Shown here piece by piece: positions 1-8,372 of a stretch of DNA of 18,196 nucleotides. This stretch comes from UMGS172 sp045546555 (GTDB taxonomy: Bacteria; Bacillota; Clostridia; Oscillospirales; Acutalibacteraceae). Below the pieces are notes generated by a model. It saw only the letters and a list, made by a program, of their open reading frames with translations, was not told where the DNA came from and did not search any database. A program made the translations under genes and the position numbers. The DNA lies in assembly GCA_045546555.1 (NCBI GenBank), contig JAZQCY010000091.1, positions 1 to 18,196 of the forward strand, in the 5' to 3' direction. Positions within the stretch are counted from its first letter, which is position 1, and each line of letters begins with the position of its first letter.

Positions 1-1
1 G

Positions 2-415
2 GTCGACCGTGTCGGTGTTATGTTAGGGCTCGATTTTCCTGCCGGTAAGGAGCTTGATAAGCTTTCCCTTAACGGCACATTGCCGATACCTATGCGTGCA
101 TCAATGAAAGGTGCCGATTGCAGTATCTCGGGACTTGAAAACAAGGCCAAGGAGCTGATCAAAAAGGGTACACCTAAAGAGGACGTTGCATTTTTCACCG
201 TTGCTTATCTTGCCGAAACGGTCGATAAAATGACCGTTGAGTTAAAAAAGCAGTTTGGGGATATACCGTTCGTCTTTGCAGGCGGTGTTATGTCCAACTC
301 ATATATAAGAAAATATATTACCGAAAAACACGGTGCTTTCTTTGCGAGCGCCGAGCTATCCTCGGACAATGCGGTCGGAACCGCAGTTATGACTTCGATA
401 CTGCATAATAATTGA
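2..415 (+). CDS. TsaD/Kae1-like (peptidase M22 family) protein, C-terminal part
   Basis: The reading frame is open from the left edge (first full codon at 2) and ends with TGA at 413-415, so only the last 137 or so residues are present and the start lies outside the window. The fragment begins VDRVGVMLGLDFPAGKELDKL, which matches the TsaD pattern in which a small Gly-rich turn is followed by a GG/D-L region. Near its end it has FAGGVMSNSYIR and SSDNAVGTA, the counterparts of TsaD's AGGV..N and the Asp-Asn of the ATPase fold that helps hold the metal and nucleotide. True TsaD makes the t6A tRNA modification with TsaB and TsaE. In Clostridia a TsaD-related paralogue often sits just before xseA, so this may be that paralogue rather than TsaD itself; the fragment cannot decide. 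The gene ends 11 bp before xseA and is probably cotranscribed with it. Confidence 0.7.
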   Translation, partial: VDRVGVMLGLDFPAGKELDKLSLNGTLPIPMRASMKGADCSISGLENKAKELIKKGTPKEDVAFFTVAYLAETVDKMTVELKKQFGDIPFVFAGGVMSNSYIRKYITEKHGAFFASAELSSDNAVGTAVMTSILHNN

Positions 416-426
416 CGGAGGACACT

Positions 427-1632
427 ATGAACGGACAGTTGATTACCGTTTCACAATTGAATAGGTACGTCAAGTCGGTCCTTGATGGTGATTTAAACCT
501 CAAAAATGTCTTTGTTAACGGTGAAATATCCAATTTAAAGATCAACTCCTTTAGCGGACACATGTATTTTACCCTGAAGGATGAGGGCGCTTCGGTAAAG
601 GCTGTTATGTTCAAGTCGAGTGTTGCAAGACTACGGTTTTTACCGACCGAGGGCATGAAGGTCATTTGCCGTGCAGGCGTGACACTTTATGAGCGTGACG
701 GCGCTTATCAGCTTTATATTTCGGATATTCAACCCGACGGCGCAGGAAGTATTGCTATTGCCTTTGAACAATTGAAGGAAAAGCTCTCTAAAGAAGGTCT
801 TTTTGACGCAAACAAAAAGAAGCCTTTGCCACCGTTTCCTATGAAAATTGCGGTCATCACGTCTGAAACAGGTGCCGCCGTTCAAGATATGATAAGTGTA
901 ATCGGTCGACGTTGGCCGTTGGCAACTCTTGTTATGTGTCCCGTCAGGGTGCAGGGGGCGGGTTCTGCCGAGCAAATGTGTGAAGCACTTGATGCTGTTA
1001 ATAATTGCACCGATTGTGATGTTATAATTATAGGCCGTGGCGGAGGCTCGACCGAGGATTTGTGGTGCTTTAATGATGAAGACCTTGCTCGTAAAATAGC
1101 ATCGTCAAAAATCCCCGTGATTTCGGCTGTCGGCCACGAAACCGACTTCACAATATGTGACTTTGTTGCCGATAAAAGAGCCGCTACTCCGTCTGCGGCG
1201 GCCGAGCTTGCAGTACCCGATATAAACGAGATAATGATGTATATTTTGGGTGCAGAGCAACGTCTTAACACGCATATAAATTCAAATATTCAGCTTTTGA
1301 GCAATCAGTTGAGAGTTTTGACCGAAAGACGGGTTTTGTCAGATAAATTCGGCTCGGTCGACCAGTTTGCTTTAAGGCTCGATAACCTCAAAAGCCGCCT
1401 TGATACCTGCTTTAGCAATACTTCAGCTACAGCGGTGCAACGCTTGGCTGAATACACCGCAAAGCTTGATGCTTTGAATCCGGCTAAAATCCTTATGCGA
1501 GGCTATTCGATTACCGAAAAGCAGGGGACAGCCGTAAAGAGCGTAAATGAAATTGCCGATGATGACATTTTGAAGATAAAATTTGCCGACGGTAGCGCCG
1601 AGTGCAGGGTTTTATCAACCGAAAGGAACTGA
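427..1632 (+). CDS. xseA: Exodeoxyribonuclease VII large subunit
   Basis: Catalytic subunit of exonuclease VII, which with several XseB copies degrades single-stranded DNA from both ends in the cytoplasm. The 401-aa protein has an N-terminal OB-fold (about residues 5-105, with VNGEISNLK and GHMYFTLKD) and the conserved core: IAVITSETGAAVQDM (141-155), IIGRGGGSTEDLWCFNDE (201-218), GHETDFT (236-242) and RAATPSAAAE (251-260). The C-terminal half is a long helical region that ends in the usual GYSIT. I chose ATG 427 because GGAGG lies at 417-421 at ideal spacing; the longer frame starting with TTG at 412 overlaps the previous stop and lacks a ribosome site. xseB follows 2 bp downstream, and both subunits are needed for an active enzyme. 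Length fits Firmicutes homologues. Confidence 0.97.
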   Translation: MNGQLITVSQLNRYVKSVLDGDLNLKNVFVNGEISNLKINSFSGHMYFTLKDEGASVKAVMFKSSVARLRFLPTEGMKVICRAGVTLYERDGAYQLYISDIQPDGAGSIAIAFEQLKEKLSKEGLFDANKKKPLPPFPMKIAVITSETGAAVQDMISVIGRRWPLATLVMCPVRVQGAGSAEQMCEALDAVNNCTDCDVIIIGRGGGSTEDLWCFNDEDLARKIASSKIPVISAVGHETDFTICDFVADKRAATPSAAAELAVPDINEIMMYILGAEQRLNTHINSNIQLLSNQLRVLTERRVLSDKFGSVDQFALRLDNLKSRLDTCFSNTSATAVQRLAEYTAKLDALNPAKILMRGYSITEKQGTAVKSVNEIADDDILKIKFADGSAECRVLSTERN

Positions 1633-1634
1633 TT

Positions 1635-1826
1635 ATGAGTAAATCGTTTGAGAATAATCTGAAAGAGCTTGAAGTAATTGTTCAAAAGCTTGAATCGGGA
1701 GAATGCGGTCTTGATGAGTCGATCGAGCTTTATACCAACGGTATCAAGCTTTCGGCCGAATGCAAAAAGCAGCTTGAAGCCGCAAGACAAAAAATCGAAC
1801 AGATATCCGATTATAATAAGGAATAA
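1635..1826 (+). CDS. xseB: Exodeoxyribonuclease VII small subunit
   Basis: 63-aa partner of XseA. It starts SKSFENNLKELEVIVQKLESGECGLDESIELY, the typical XseB pattern: a helical hairpin in which the first helix carries the E-L-E-I-V..LE motif and a G-x-x-x-L-D/E-E turn leads to the second helix. XseB copies bind the coiled coil of XseA to build the holoenzyme. The ATG at 1635 is only 2 bp after the xseA stop, with AAAGGAA at 1622-1628 inside the xseA end as ribosome site, so the two are translationally coupled. The in-frame extension upstream to 1602 lies wholly within xseA and is not used. The length is typical for the family. Confidence 0.93.
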   Translation: MSKSFENNLKELEVIVQKLESGECGLDESIELYTNGIKLSAECKKQLEAARQKIEQISDYNKE

Positions 1827-1831
1827 TCAAT

Positions 1832-2698
1832 ATGTTTGAGCTATACGGAAAAGATATAGAAAACAAGCTGAGTGAGATATTTTCATCCAAGGATTGCGAA
1901 TATTCTCATTTAATAGATGCAATGGCTTACAGCGCTGAAGCAGGCGGTAAGCGTATCAGACCCAAGCTTTTGATGGAGTTTATGCGTGTTGCTGGCGGAA
2001 ATCCCGAAAATGCCATAAACTTTGCCTGTGCTTTGGAAATGATACACACGTATTCGCTTATTCATGATGACCTGCCTTGCATGGATGATGATGATATGCG
2101 ACGAGGTAAACCCTCGTGTCACATAAAATTCGGCGAAGCAACCGCACTTTTGGCAGGTGACGCTTTGCTGACCGATGCATTTTCGGTTGCTTTATCAACC
2201 GAAAACGTACCGTTTGACCGTGTTTGCAGAGCGGCCAAGGTTTTGTCTGAATGTGCAGGCTCTGACGGTATGATAGGCGGTCAGGTCATTGACCTTAAAT
2301 ATGAGGAGCAAAAAGCTCCCTTTAATGTCGTTTTGGAGCTTTACCGTTTGAAGACGGGAGCTTTACTTAAAGCCGCCGCCACCATCGGTTGTATATTAGC
2401 AGGCGCAAACGAAGAAATGATAAGCGCCGCTTGCTGTTTTGCAGAAAGAATTGGGCTTGCTTTCCAGATAAGAGATGATATACTTGATATCATCAGCACC
2501 GCAGAGGAGCTGGGAAAGCCTATCGGAAGCGATGCCGAATCAGAAAAATCCACCTATGTTTCATTGGTTGGTTTGGATAAGGCGCAGGAGGATGTTATAA
2601 GCTTCACTAATGAAGCCATAAACGCTTTGGATGCCTTCAGCGCAGATACTACGGAGCTTAAAGCATTTGCGCTAAAACTCATTGACAGAAGAAATTAA
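1832..2698 (+). CDS. ispA: Short-chain trans-prenyl diphosphate synthase (farnesyl diphosphate synthase)
   Basis: Condenses isopentenyl diphosphate with dimethylallyl and geranyl diphosphate to make farnesyl diphosphate, the precursor for undecaprenyl phosphate and other isoprenoids. The 288-aa protein has AGGKRIRP (37-44), the first Asp-rich motif DDLPCMDDDDMRRGKPSCH (79-97) in the bacterial form with two extra residues, GGQVIDL (149-155), the KTG motif (174-176) and the second Asp-rich motif FQIRDDILDI (211-220). Tyr74, five residues before the first motif, fits a C15 product, though the product length is inferred. It starts 5 bp after xseB, with AAGGAA at 1818-1823, and is followed 12 bp later by dxs. 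That places the first enzyme of the MEP pathway next to a prenyl chain synthase. Confidence 0.93.
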   Translation: MFELYGKDIENKLSEIFSSKDCEYSHLIDAMAYSAEAGGKRIRPKLLMEFMRVAGGNPENAINFACALEMIHTYSLIHDDLPCMDDDDMRRGKPSCHIKFGEATALLAGDALLTDAFSVALSTENVPFDRVCRAAKVLSECAGSDGMIGGQVIDLKYEEQKAPFNVVLELYRLKTGALLKAAATIGCILAGANEEMISAACCFAERIGLAFQIRDDILDIISTAEELGKPIGSDAESEKSTYVSLVGLDKAQEDVISFTNEAINALDAFSADTTELKAFALKLIDRRN

Positions 2699-2710
2699 AG
2701 GAAGTTTTGA

Positions 2711-4555
2711 ATGGAATATCGTTATCTCGGTACGTTTGAATCACCGCACGATGTCAAAAAACTTAATAACGAAGAACTGACCGTGCTGTGTGCCGAGATG
2801 CGTGATAAAATTCTCGAAACGGTATCAGAAAACGGTGGACACCTTGCTTCAAATCTCGGTGCAGTTGAATTGACCATTGCCTTGCACCGTTGCTTTGAGT
2901 CGCCAAAGGATACCATAGTGTTTGATGTCGGTCATCAATGCTATCCGCACAAGCTGCTCACCGGTCGTTTTGACGATTTTTCAACCCTTCGCAAGGAAAA
3001 CGGTGTATCGGGTTTTATGAAGCCACAGGAAAGCGAACACGACGCCTTTATAACGGGTCATAGCTCGACATCGGTATCATCGGCGTTTGGCACGTGTATT
3101 GCTAACGAGCTTTTGAAAAAGGATGGCTTTGCCGTTGCCGTTATAGGTGACGGTGCCATGACGGGCGGAATGGTCTATGAGGCCTTCAATAACGTCAGAA
3201 AAGAGGACGCCAACCTCATTGTTGTACTGAACGACAATAAAATGTCGATCTCCAAAAACAGAGGTGCTATGTCGAGACATTTGAGCACCATAAGAACACG
3301 TAAAAAATACCATAAATTCAAATCGGGCGTTGAGCGCTTTTTGAAAAAAATACCGCTTATAGGAAGGTTTTTGTATTCTGCAGTATTTAATCTGAAGCAG
3401 ATGTTCAAAAATGCACTTTACAACAGTAATATTTTTGAGTCGCTCGGCTTTTATTATATGGGTCCCGTCGACGGACACGATATCGAAAAGCTTTGCGAGA
3501 TATTTGAGCTCTCAAAGGAGCTTGACCGACCCGTTTTGATACACACAAAAACGGTAAAGGGCAAGGGTTATAAGCCTGCTGAGGAAAATGCAGGTGATTT
3601 TCACGGAGTATCCGGTTTTGACCGTGAAACGGGTGCGTTGCCGCAGTCTAAAATGAATTTTTCGGTCTGCTTTGGCAAAAAACTGTGTGAGCTTGCCGAA
3701 AAGGATGACAAAATATGTGCTATAACCGCCGCTATGACGAGTGGTACCGGTCTTTCTGAGTTTGCAAAGCGATTTGAGGACAGATTTTTTGATGTAGGTA
3801 TCGCCGAGGAACACGCTGTGACCTTTGCGGCAGGATTGGCAAGGTCGGGTCTTAAACCTGTTTTTGCGGTTTATTCAACTTTTCTGCAGAGAGGTTACGA
3901 CCAGCTTATCCACGATGCCGCCATTGCGGGTCTGCCTCTGACCCTTTGTGTTGACCGTGCAGGTCTTGTGGGTGATGACGGCGAAACGCATCAGGGTATA
4001 TTTGATGTTTCGTTTCTATCCTCTGTGCCTGGGGTAACCGTTTATTCACCAAGCGATTTCAAAGAGCTTGAAATTATGCTTGAAAATCGCTTAAAAGCGC
4101 CGAAAGGTGTTGCCGCAATTCGATACCCAAGAGGCGGAGAACCGCTTATAAGCGAAAATAAGACGCAATTTGACGGCTTTTCAACCTACTCAACGGGCAA
4201 GACCTGCATCGTGACCTACGGAACGCTTATTTCCGAAGCGATTATGGCCAAGGATATGCTTAAATCAGAAGGGATTGATGTTGCCGTCATTAAGCTTGAG
4301 CAGATCTTCCCGTTACCTAACGGATTTATTGATGCACTTAAAGGTTTTGATAACGTTTTCTTCTTTGAAGAAGGAATATTGCAAGGCGGAATTGCAGAAA
4401 AGACGGGATTCGAGCTAATAACATCGGGCTATGAGGGTAAATATTTTGCAACCGCAATTACCGGATTTGTGAAGCAGGCTTCGGTCAGCTCTCAAAGAGA
4501 AAAATACGGACTTGACAGTAATTCAATGTACCAAAAAATTAAAGAGGTTTTGTAG
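2711..4555 (+). CDS. dxs: 1-deoxy-D-xylulose-5-phosphate synthase
   Basis: Thiamine diphosphate enzyme that joins pyruvate and glyceraldehyde 3-phosphate, the first committed step of the MEP isoprenoid pathway. The 614-aa length is normal. Motifs in order: HLASNLGAVELT (44-55), FDVGHQCYPHK (71-81), the ThDP/Mg site IGDGAMTGGMVYEAFNN (145-161) closing with LNDN (173-176), KGKGYKPAE (283-291), the catalytic Glu366 within DVGIAEEHAVTFAAG (361-375), DRAGLVGDDGETHQG (415-429) and RYPRGG (471-476). Two-thirds of the family's key residues lie in these blocks and none is altered. The start ATG follows AAAGGAAG at 2697-2704. tlyA overlaps the operon context with a 1-bp gap. Confidence 0.98.
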   Translation: MEYRYLGTFESPHDVKKLNNEELTVLCAEMRDKILETVSENGGHLASNLGAVELTIALHRCFESPKDTIVFDVGHQCYPHKLLTGRFDDFSTLRKENGVSGFMKPQESEHDAFITGHSSTSVSSAFGTCIANELLKKDGFAVAVIGDGAMTGGMVYEAFNNVRKEDANLIVVLNDNKMSISKNRGAMSRHLSTIRTRKKYHKFKSGVERFLKKIPLIGRFLYSAVFNLKQMFKNALYNSNIFESLGFYYMGPVDGHDIEKLCEIFELSKELDRPVLIHTKTVKGKGYKPAEENAGDFHGVSGFDRETGALPQSKMNFSVCFGKKLCELAEKDDKICAITAAMTSGTGLSEFAKRFEDRFFDVGIAEEHAVTFAAGLARSGLKPVFAVYSTFLQRGYDQLIHDAAIAGLPLTLCVDRAGLVGDDGETHQGIFDVSFLSSVPGVTVYSPSDFKELEIMLENRLKAPKGVAAIRYPRGGEPLISENKTQFDGFSTYSTGKTCIVTYGTLISEAIMAKDMLKSEGIDVAVIKLEQIFPLPNGFIDALKGFDNVFFFEEGILQGGIAEKTGFELITSGYEGKYFATAITGFVKQASVSSQREKYGLDSNSMYQKIKEVL

Positions 4556-4556
4556 T

Positions 4557-5366
4557 TTGAACAATAAAAAAAGACTTGACGCCGCAGTTTTTGAGCAAGG
4601 CTTTTGCGAAAGCCGTGAAAAGGCAAAAACCCTTATTATGGCAGGCGTTGTATATGTCAACAACCAAAAGGCCGACAAGCCCGGTATGAATGTCAAGGAT
4701 GATGACACTATCGAGGTTCGCAGTAACCCACTAAAATACGTCAGCCGTGGCGGCTTGAAGCTTGAAAAGGCTATGCAGTCCTTTGATTTACTGTTGGACG
4801 GATTCATCTGTGCCGATATCGGTGCTTCTACCGGCGGCTTTACCGACTGTATGCTCCAAAACGGCGCAACAAAGGTCTACGCAATTGATGTGGGTTACGG
4901 TCAATTAGCGTGGAAGCTTCGCACCGATGAGCGTGTTGTTAATATGGAGCGTACCAATTTCCGCTACGTTACCCATGAGCAGATACCCGAGGAATTGGAT
5001 TTTTGTTCGGTCGATGTTTCGTTCATTTCTCTGTCCATAATAGTTCCCGTGATGCGCAACATTATGAAGGACGGCGGTAAGGCGGTTTGCCTTATAAAAC
5101 CGCAGTTTGAGGCAGGGAAGGACAAGGTCGGCAAAAAGGGTGTTGTCCGAGATAAAGCGGTGCACGTCGAGGTCGTTGAAAACACCGTTAATATGATGCT
5201 CAACAACAATATGCGTGTTTTAGGGCTTGATTTTTCACCCGTAAAGGGCCCCGAGGGTAATATCGAGTATCTTGTTTACATAGAAAAAACTGATACTCCC
5301 GAGGATGTTTCGGGTGTGACTGCCAAAGATGTGGTCGAAATGTCCCACAAGGAGTTAGATAAATAA
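4557..5366 (+). CDS. tlyA: TlyA family 23S/16S rRNA 2'-O-methyltransferase (S4 plus FtsJ-like)
   Basis: 269-aa protein with an N-terminal S4 RNA-binding domain (about 5-62, RLDAAVFEQGFCESREKAK) and an FtsJ/RrmJ-like SAM methyltransferase domain. The SAM loop is ADIGASTGGFTDCML (86-100). The K-D-K-E catalytic tetrad of 2'-O-ribose methyltransferases is visible as Lys68 (RGGLKLEKA), Asp153 (SVDVSFIS), Lys181 (CLIKPQFEAG) and Glu238 (EGNIEYLV). In mycobacteria TlyA methylates C1409 of 16S and C1920 of 23S rRNA; Firmicutes homologues are often called haemolysin A, which is misleading. I chose the TTG at 4557, just after the dxs stop, because it gives the canonical start NNKKRLD and has AGAGG at 4543-4547. 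The upstream in-frame ATG region lies within dxs and has no ribosome site. Confidence 0.93.
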   Translation: MNNKKRLDAAVFEQGFCESREKAKTLIMAGVVYVNNQKADKPGMNVKDDDTIEVRSNPLKYVSRGGLKLEKAMQSFDLLLDGFICADIGASTGGFTDCMLQNGATKVYAIDVGYGQLAWKLRTDERVVNMERTNFRYVTHEQIPEELDFCSVDVSFISLSIIVPVMRNIMKDGGKAVCLIKPQFEAGKDKVGKKGVVRDKAVHVEVVENTVNMMLNNNMRVLGLDFSPVKGPEGNIEYLVYIEKTDTPEDVSGVTAKDVVEMSHKELDK

Positions 5367-5379
5367 AGGAGGAATTTTT

Positions 5380-6198
5380 GTGAATATCCTCGTGATTTTC
5401 AATCCCGACAGTGAATCGGGTGCTTCGGTAGCCGCCGAGGTTAAAGAAATACTTAACGAAAGTTCGGTTTGTTTGACCGTTCAGAAATTCTGCAAGACAA
5501 AAGAACCCGAAATTCCGAAAAATACCGATATCATAATTGTTATCGGCGGTGACGGAACCATTATCAAGGTTGCAAAAGCCGCCGCAAGGTTCGATTGCCC
5601 GATACTCGGTATAAATGCAGGACATTTAGGGTACCTTGCTTCACTTGACCGCAATGATCTGAGCGCTTTAAAACGCTTGCTTTACAACGATTATACCGTT
5701 GAAAGCCGTTGTCTTATAAAAGCCGAAAAAATGGTTAACGGACGTGTTTCGGATGTGTGTGATTGCCTTAACGATGCAGTTATTTCAAAGGATTGTCTGT
5801 CAAATGTTATCGATATTGAATTAACGATAGGCAACGACACGATTCAATACCGTGCAGATGGGATTATCGCCGCAACTCCCACGGGTTCAACGGCATACTC
5901 ATTATCGGCAGGCGGTCCCGTGGTCGATCCGCAGATGAAATGTGTTATTCTGACCCCCGTTTGTCCTCATACCTTGGTCACAAGGTCAATGGTCGTTGAC
6001 GGCAACACTTCTATTAAAATTTCGGTCAGCGGCACAAAGGACGGTACCGTTAATATGATGTGTGACGGTCGTGTGGGCTTCGAGCTTGACGAAAGATCTG
6101 AAATCAGAATAAGTCTTTCTAATATAACCGCAAAATTCATTAAACTGAACAATGTTTCGGTCTACAAAATACTGTCGGTCAAGACCGATAGCTATTAA
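5380..6198 (+). CDS. nadK: NAD kinase
   Basis: ATP- or polyphosphate-dependent NAD+ kinase that makes NADP+. The 272-aa protein shows the family signature GGDGT (56-60) preceded by a hydrophobic strand, NAGHLGYLA (79-87), NDAVISK (131-137), and the second conserved block DGIIAATPTGSTAYSLSAGGPVVDP (160-184), followed by LTPVCPHTL. These motifs form the active site and the NAD-binding pocket. The start is GTG 5380, preceded by AAAGGAGG at 5366-5373, one of the best ribosome sites in the operon. In Firmicutes, nadK-argR-recN is a widely kept gene order, seen here with 11-bp and 9-bp gaps. Confidence 0.96.
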   Translation: MNILVIFNPDSESGASVAAEVKEILNESSVCLTVQKFCKTKEPEIPKNTDIIIVIGGDGTIIKVAKAAARFDCPILGINAGHLGYLASLDRNDLSALKRLLYNDYTVESRCLIKAEKMVNGRVSDVCDCLNDAVISKDCLSNVIDIELTIGNDTIQYRADGIIAATPTGSTAYSLSAGGPVVDPQMKCVILTPVCPHTLVTRSMVVDGNTSIKISVSGTKDGTVNMMCDGRVGFELDERSEIRISLSNITAKFIKLNNVSVYKILSVKTDSY

Positions 6199-6209
6199 AG
6201 GAGAACGTT

Positions 6210-6656
6210 ATGAAAAAAGAACGTCAGTCTAAATTGTTGCATCTTATTGAGGAGTTTCCTATAGAAACCCAGGAGGAGCTTCAGCAGAGGTTATACGATG
6301 CGGGTTTTGATGTCACCCAAGCCACAGTCTCACGTGATATCAAGGAGCTTCGTATTGTCAAAATGCTTGACAGTAACGGTGTTTACCGCTACGCAGTGAA
6401 TGGCGGTGCATCTTCAAAATCAATAAAATATATTGATATGTTTGCTCATTCGGCCGTTTCGGTGGCATACTCTATGAATGATGTTGTTATTAAATGCCAT
6501 CCGGGTATGGCTCAGGGTGCCTGCGCTTCGCTTGATATGATGAAGTGCGAGAATGTGCTTGGAACGCTTGCAGGTGACGATACGATTTTTGTCATTACCA
6601 AGACCGAAAAGGATGCCGCTTTGCTTTGCGAAATGCTGCAGGAGATTATAAAATAA
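6210..6656 (+). CDS. argR: Arginine repressor ArgR/AhrC
   Basis: Hexameric arginine-dependent transcription factor that represses arginine synthesis and activates catabolism. The 148-aa protein has an N-terminal winged helix (about 1-65) with the DNA-recognition block TQATVSRDIKELRIVK (36-51), and a C-terminal oligomerization/arginine-binding domain with GTLAGDDTIFVIT (118-130), whose Asp pair binds the arginine guanidinium. Length and domain order are standard. It starts with ATG after AAAGGAG, 11 bp after nadK, and recN follows 9 bp later. I saw no clear ARG box near its start, so autoregulation is not supported by the sequence. Confidence 0.96.
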   Translation: MKKERQSKLLHLIEEFPIETQEELQQRLYDAGFDVTQATVSRDIKELRIVKMLDSNGVYRYAVNGGASSKSIKYIDMFAHSAVSVAYSMNDVVIKCHPGMAQGACASLDMMKCENVLGTLAGDDTIFVITKTEKDAALLCEMLQEIIK

Positions 6657-6665
6657 GGAAGAATT

Positions 6666-8336
6666 ATGCTACGATCGATCAATATTGAAAACATCGCAAT
6701 AATTGAAAAATGTAATATTGATTTTGTTCACGGCTTCAATGTACTTACGGGTGAGACCGGTGCAGGTAAGTCTATCGTTATTGACTCGATAAACGCCGTC
6801 ACGGGGCAGAGAACCTCCAAGGAATTGGTGAGGTCAGGCTGTGAAAAAGCCTCTGTATCGGCCGTTTTTGATGGCATTTCAAGGGGCGCCGCCGAAAAAC
6901 TTTCGGAATACGGTATCGAGTGTGAGGATGACAGCGTAATGCTGCTCCGCACCATCAACGCCGACGGTCGTTCCTTGTGCAAGATAAACGGTGTTTCGGT
7001 TAATGTTGCGGCCTTGCGTGATGTCGGCAAGTTGCTTGTAAATATCCACGGTCAGCACGATAATCAGGCCTTGCTCGATCCGGAAAGCCACATGTCTTTT
7101 ATTGACTCTTACGGCAGTTATTCGGACGTTTTAGAGGATTACAAGACTTGTTATTCCGAGCTTCGAGCGGTAAGAAGGAAGCTTAAAAGTCTTTCAACTG
7201 ACGAGGATGAAAAGCTCCGTAAGGTCGACCTTTTAAAATATCAGATAAACGAGATCACAGCGGCCGATATCAAGATAGGTGAGCTTCGAGAACTGCAGGA
7301 AAGACGTGAGCTTATCCGCAATTCCGAAAAGCTTCGTATGTCTTTGGAAATCTGCAGATCACTATTATCAGGTGACGATGATACCTCGGGCGCCGAAACA
7401 ATGGTGGCACAAAGCCTTAATGAATTTACAAGTGTTTCCAAGATAATGAAGGATACCGAAAAACTGCTTGAGCGCTTTGATTTTGCCGTGTCCGAGATAA
7501 CCGACATTGCCGCAGAAATAAGAGATCTTGCCGAATCGGTAGCCTTTGACCCTAATGAGCTTGACGAGTGTGAGCAAAGGATAGACCTAATAAACTCACT
7601 CAATAAAAAATACGGCGGTGATGAGGCGGCGGTGCTTGATTTTCTCAAAAACGCCGTGGATGAGCTTCAAAATATCACCGTTTCGGATGAAATGATCGTT
7701 GAACTTGAGCGTCAATCCGAGGAATTAGAGGACAGGCTGGTCGAAAAGGGAAGTGCGCTGACCCAAAAACGTCGTACCGCCGCTGATGAATTTGCCAAAA
7801 AGGTCTGCGACGTTCTGCAGTACCTTGAAATGCCGAAGGTGGTATTTTTAGTTGATATAAAGCCTAAAATGTATACCGTTGACGGTTGTGACGAGGTTGA
7901 ATTTCTGATTTCGGCCAACCTTGGACAGGAGGCACGTCCGCTTGCTAAGATAGCCTCGGGCGGTGAGCTGTCACGTATTATGCTGGCTATCAAGAGTGTT
8001 ATGAGCAGCTTTGACGATGCCGAAACCTTGATCTTTGATGAGATCGACACCGGTATCAGCGGTAAAGCCGCCGATAAGGTTGGACGTCAGATGAAACAGT
8101 TGTCCAAAAGCCGACAGGTTTTATGTGTAACTCATCTTGCACAGATAGCCGCCTCGGCCGAAAGCCATTATCTCATTCAAAAATCATCTACCGAATCAAA
8201 TACCTACACAAACATCAAGCCCATCACGGGTGACGACCGCATTCTTGAAATCGCCCGAATTATGTCGGGCGGCGGAATGACCGAAAATCTTTACAAATCC
8301 GCAAAAGAACTTATTGAAAATCACGCTCAACTGTGA
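6666..8336 (+). CDS. recN: DNA repair protein RecN
   Basis: SMC-like ATPase that acts early in double-strand break repair. The 556-aa protein has the Walker A motif LTGETGAGKSIVIDS (27-41) at its N-terminus, a long central coiled-coil region (about 160-380, rich in Glu, Leu, Lys and Arg), and a C-terminal ATPase half with the ABC signature ASGGELSRI (430-438), Walker B TLIFDEIDTGISG (454-466) and the switch region CVTHLAQIAA (487-496). The length is normal. It is the last gene of the long operon; the ribosome site is AAGGAAG. Its last 25 codons contain a promoter-like sequence for tyrS. Confidence 0.97.
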   Translation: MLRSINIENIAIIEKCNIDFVHGFNVLTGETGAGKSIVIDSINAVTGQRTSKELVRSGCEKASVSAVFDGISRGAAEKLSEYGIECEDDSVMLLRTINADGRSLCKINGVSVNVAALRDVGKLLVNIHGQHDNQALLDPESHMSFIDSYGSYSDVLEDYKTCYSELRAVRRKLKSLSTDEDEKLRKVDLLKYQINEITAADIKIGELRELQERRELIRNSEKLRMSLEICRSLLSGDDDTSGAETMVAQSLNEFTSVSKIMKDTEKLLERFDFAVSEITDIAAEIRDLAESVAFDPNELDECEQRIDLINSLNKKYGGDEAAVLDFLKNAVDELQNITVSDEMIVELERQSEELEDRLVEKGSALTQKRRTAADEFAKKVCDVLQYLEMPKVVFLVDIKPKMYTVDGCDEVEFLISANLGQEARPLAKIASGGELSRIMLAIKSVMSSFDDAETLIFDEIDTGISGKAADKVGRQMKQLSKSRQVLCVTHLAQIAASAESHYLIQKSSTESNTYTNIKPITGDDRILEIARIMSGGGMTENLYKSAKELIENHAQL

Positions 8337-8342
8337 TATGAT
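8314..8342 (+). promoter_or_regulatory. Promoter of tyrS inside the recN 3' end
   Basis: TTGAAA (8314-8319), a 17-bp spacer, and TATGAT (8337-8342) with an upstream TG (extended -10). It overlaps the last codons of recN. The switch in codon preference at tyrS supports separate expression. No T-box leader fits in the 36 bp between the genes. Confidence 0.6.
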
Positions 8343-8372
8343 ATTAAAATCAGTTATCTGGAGGAATTTTAA

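Noticed and set aside
412..1632. Earlier start of xseA (TTG 412)
   Set aside because: Overlaps the previous stop codon and lacks a ribosome site, while ATG 427 has GGAGG at good spacing.
8337..8372. T-box riboswitch before tyrS
   Set aside because: Only 36 bp separate recN and tyrS; there is no space for the leader and no T-box sequence.
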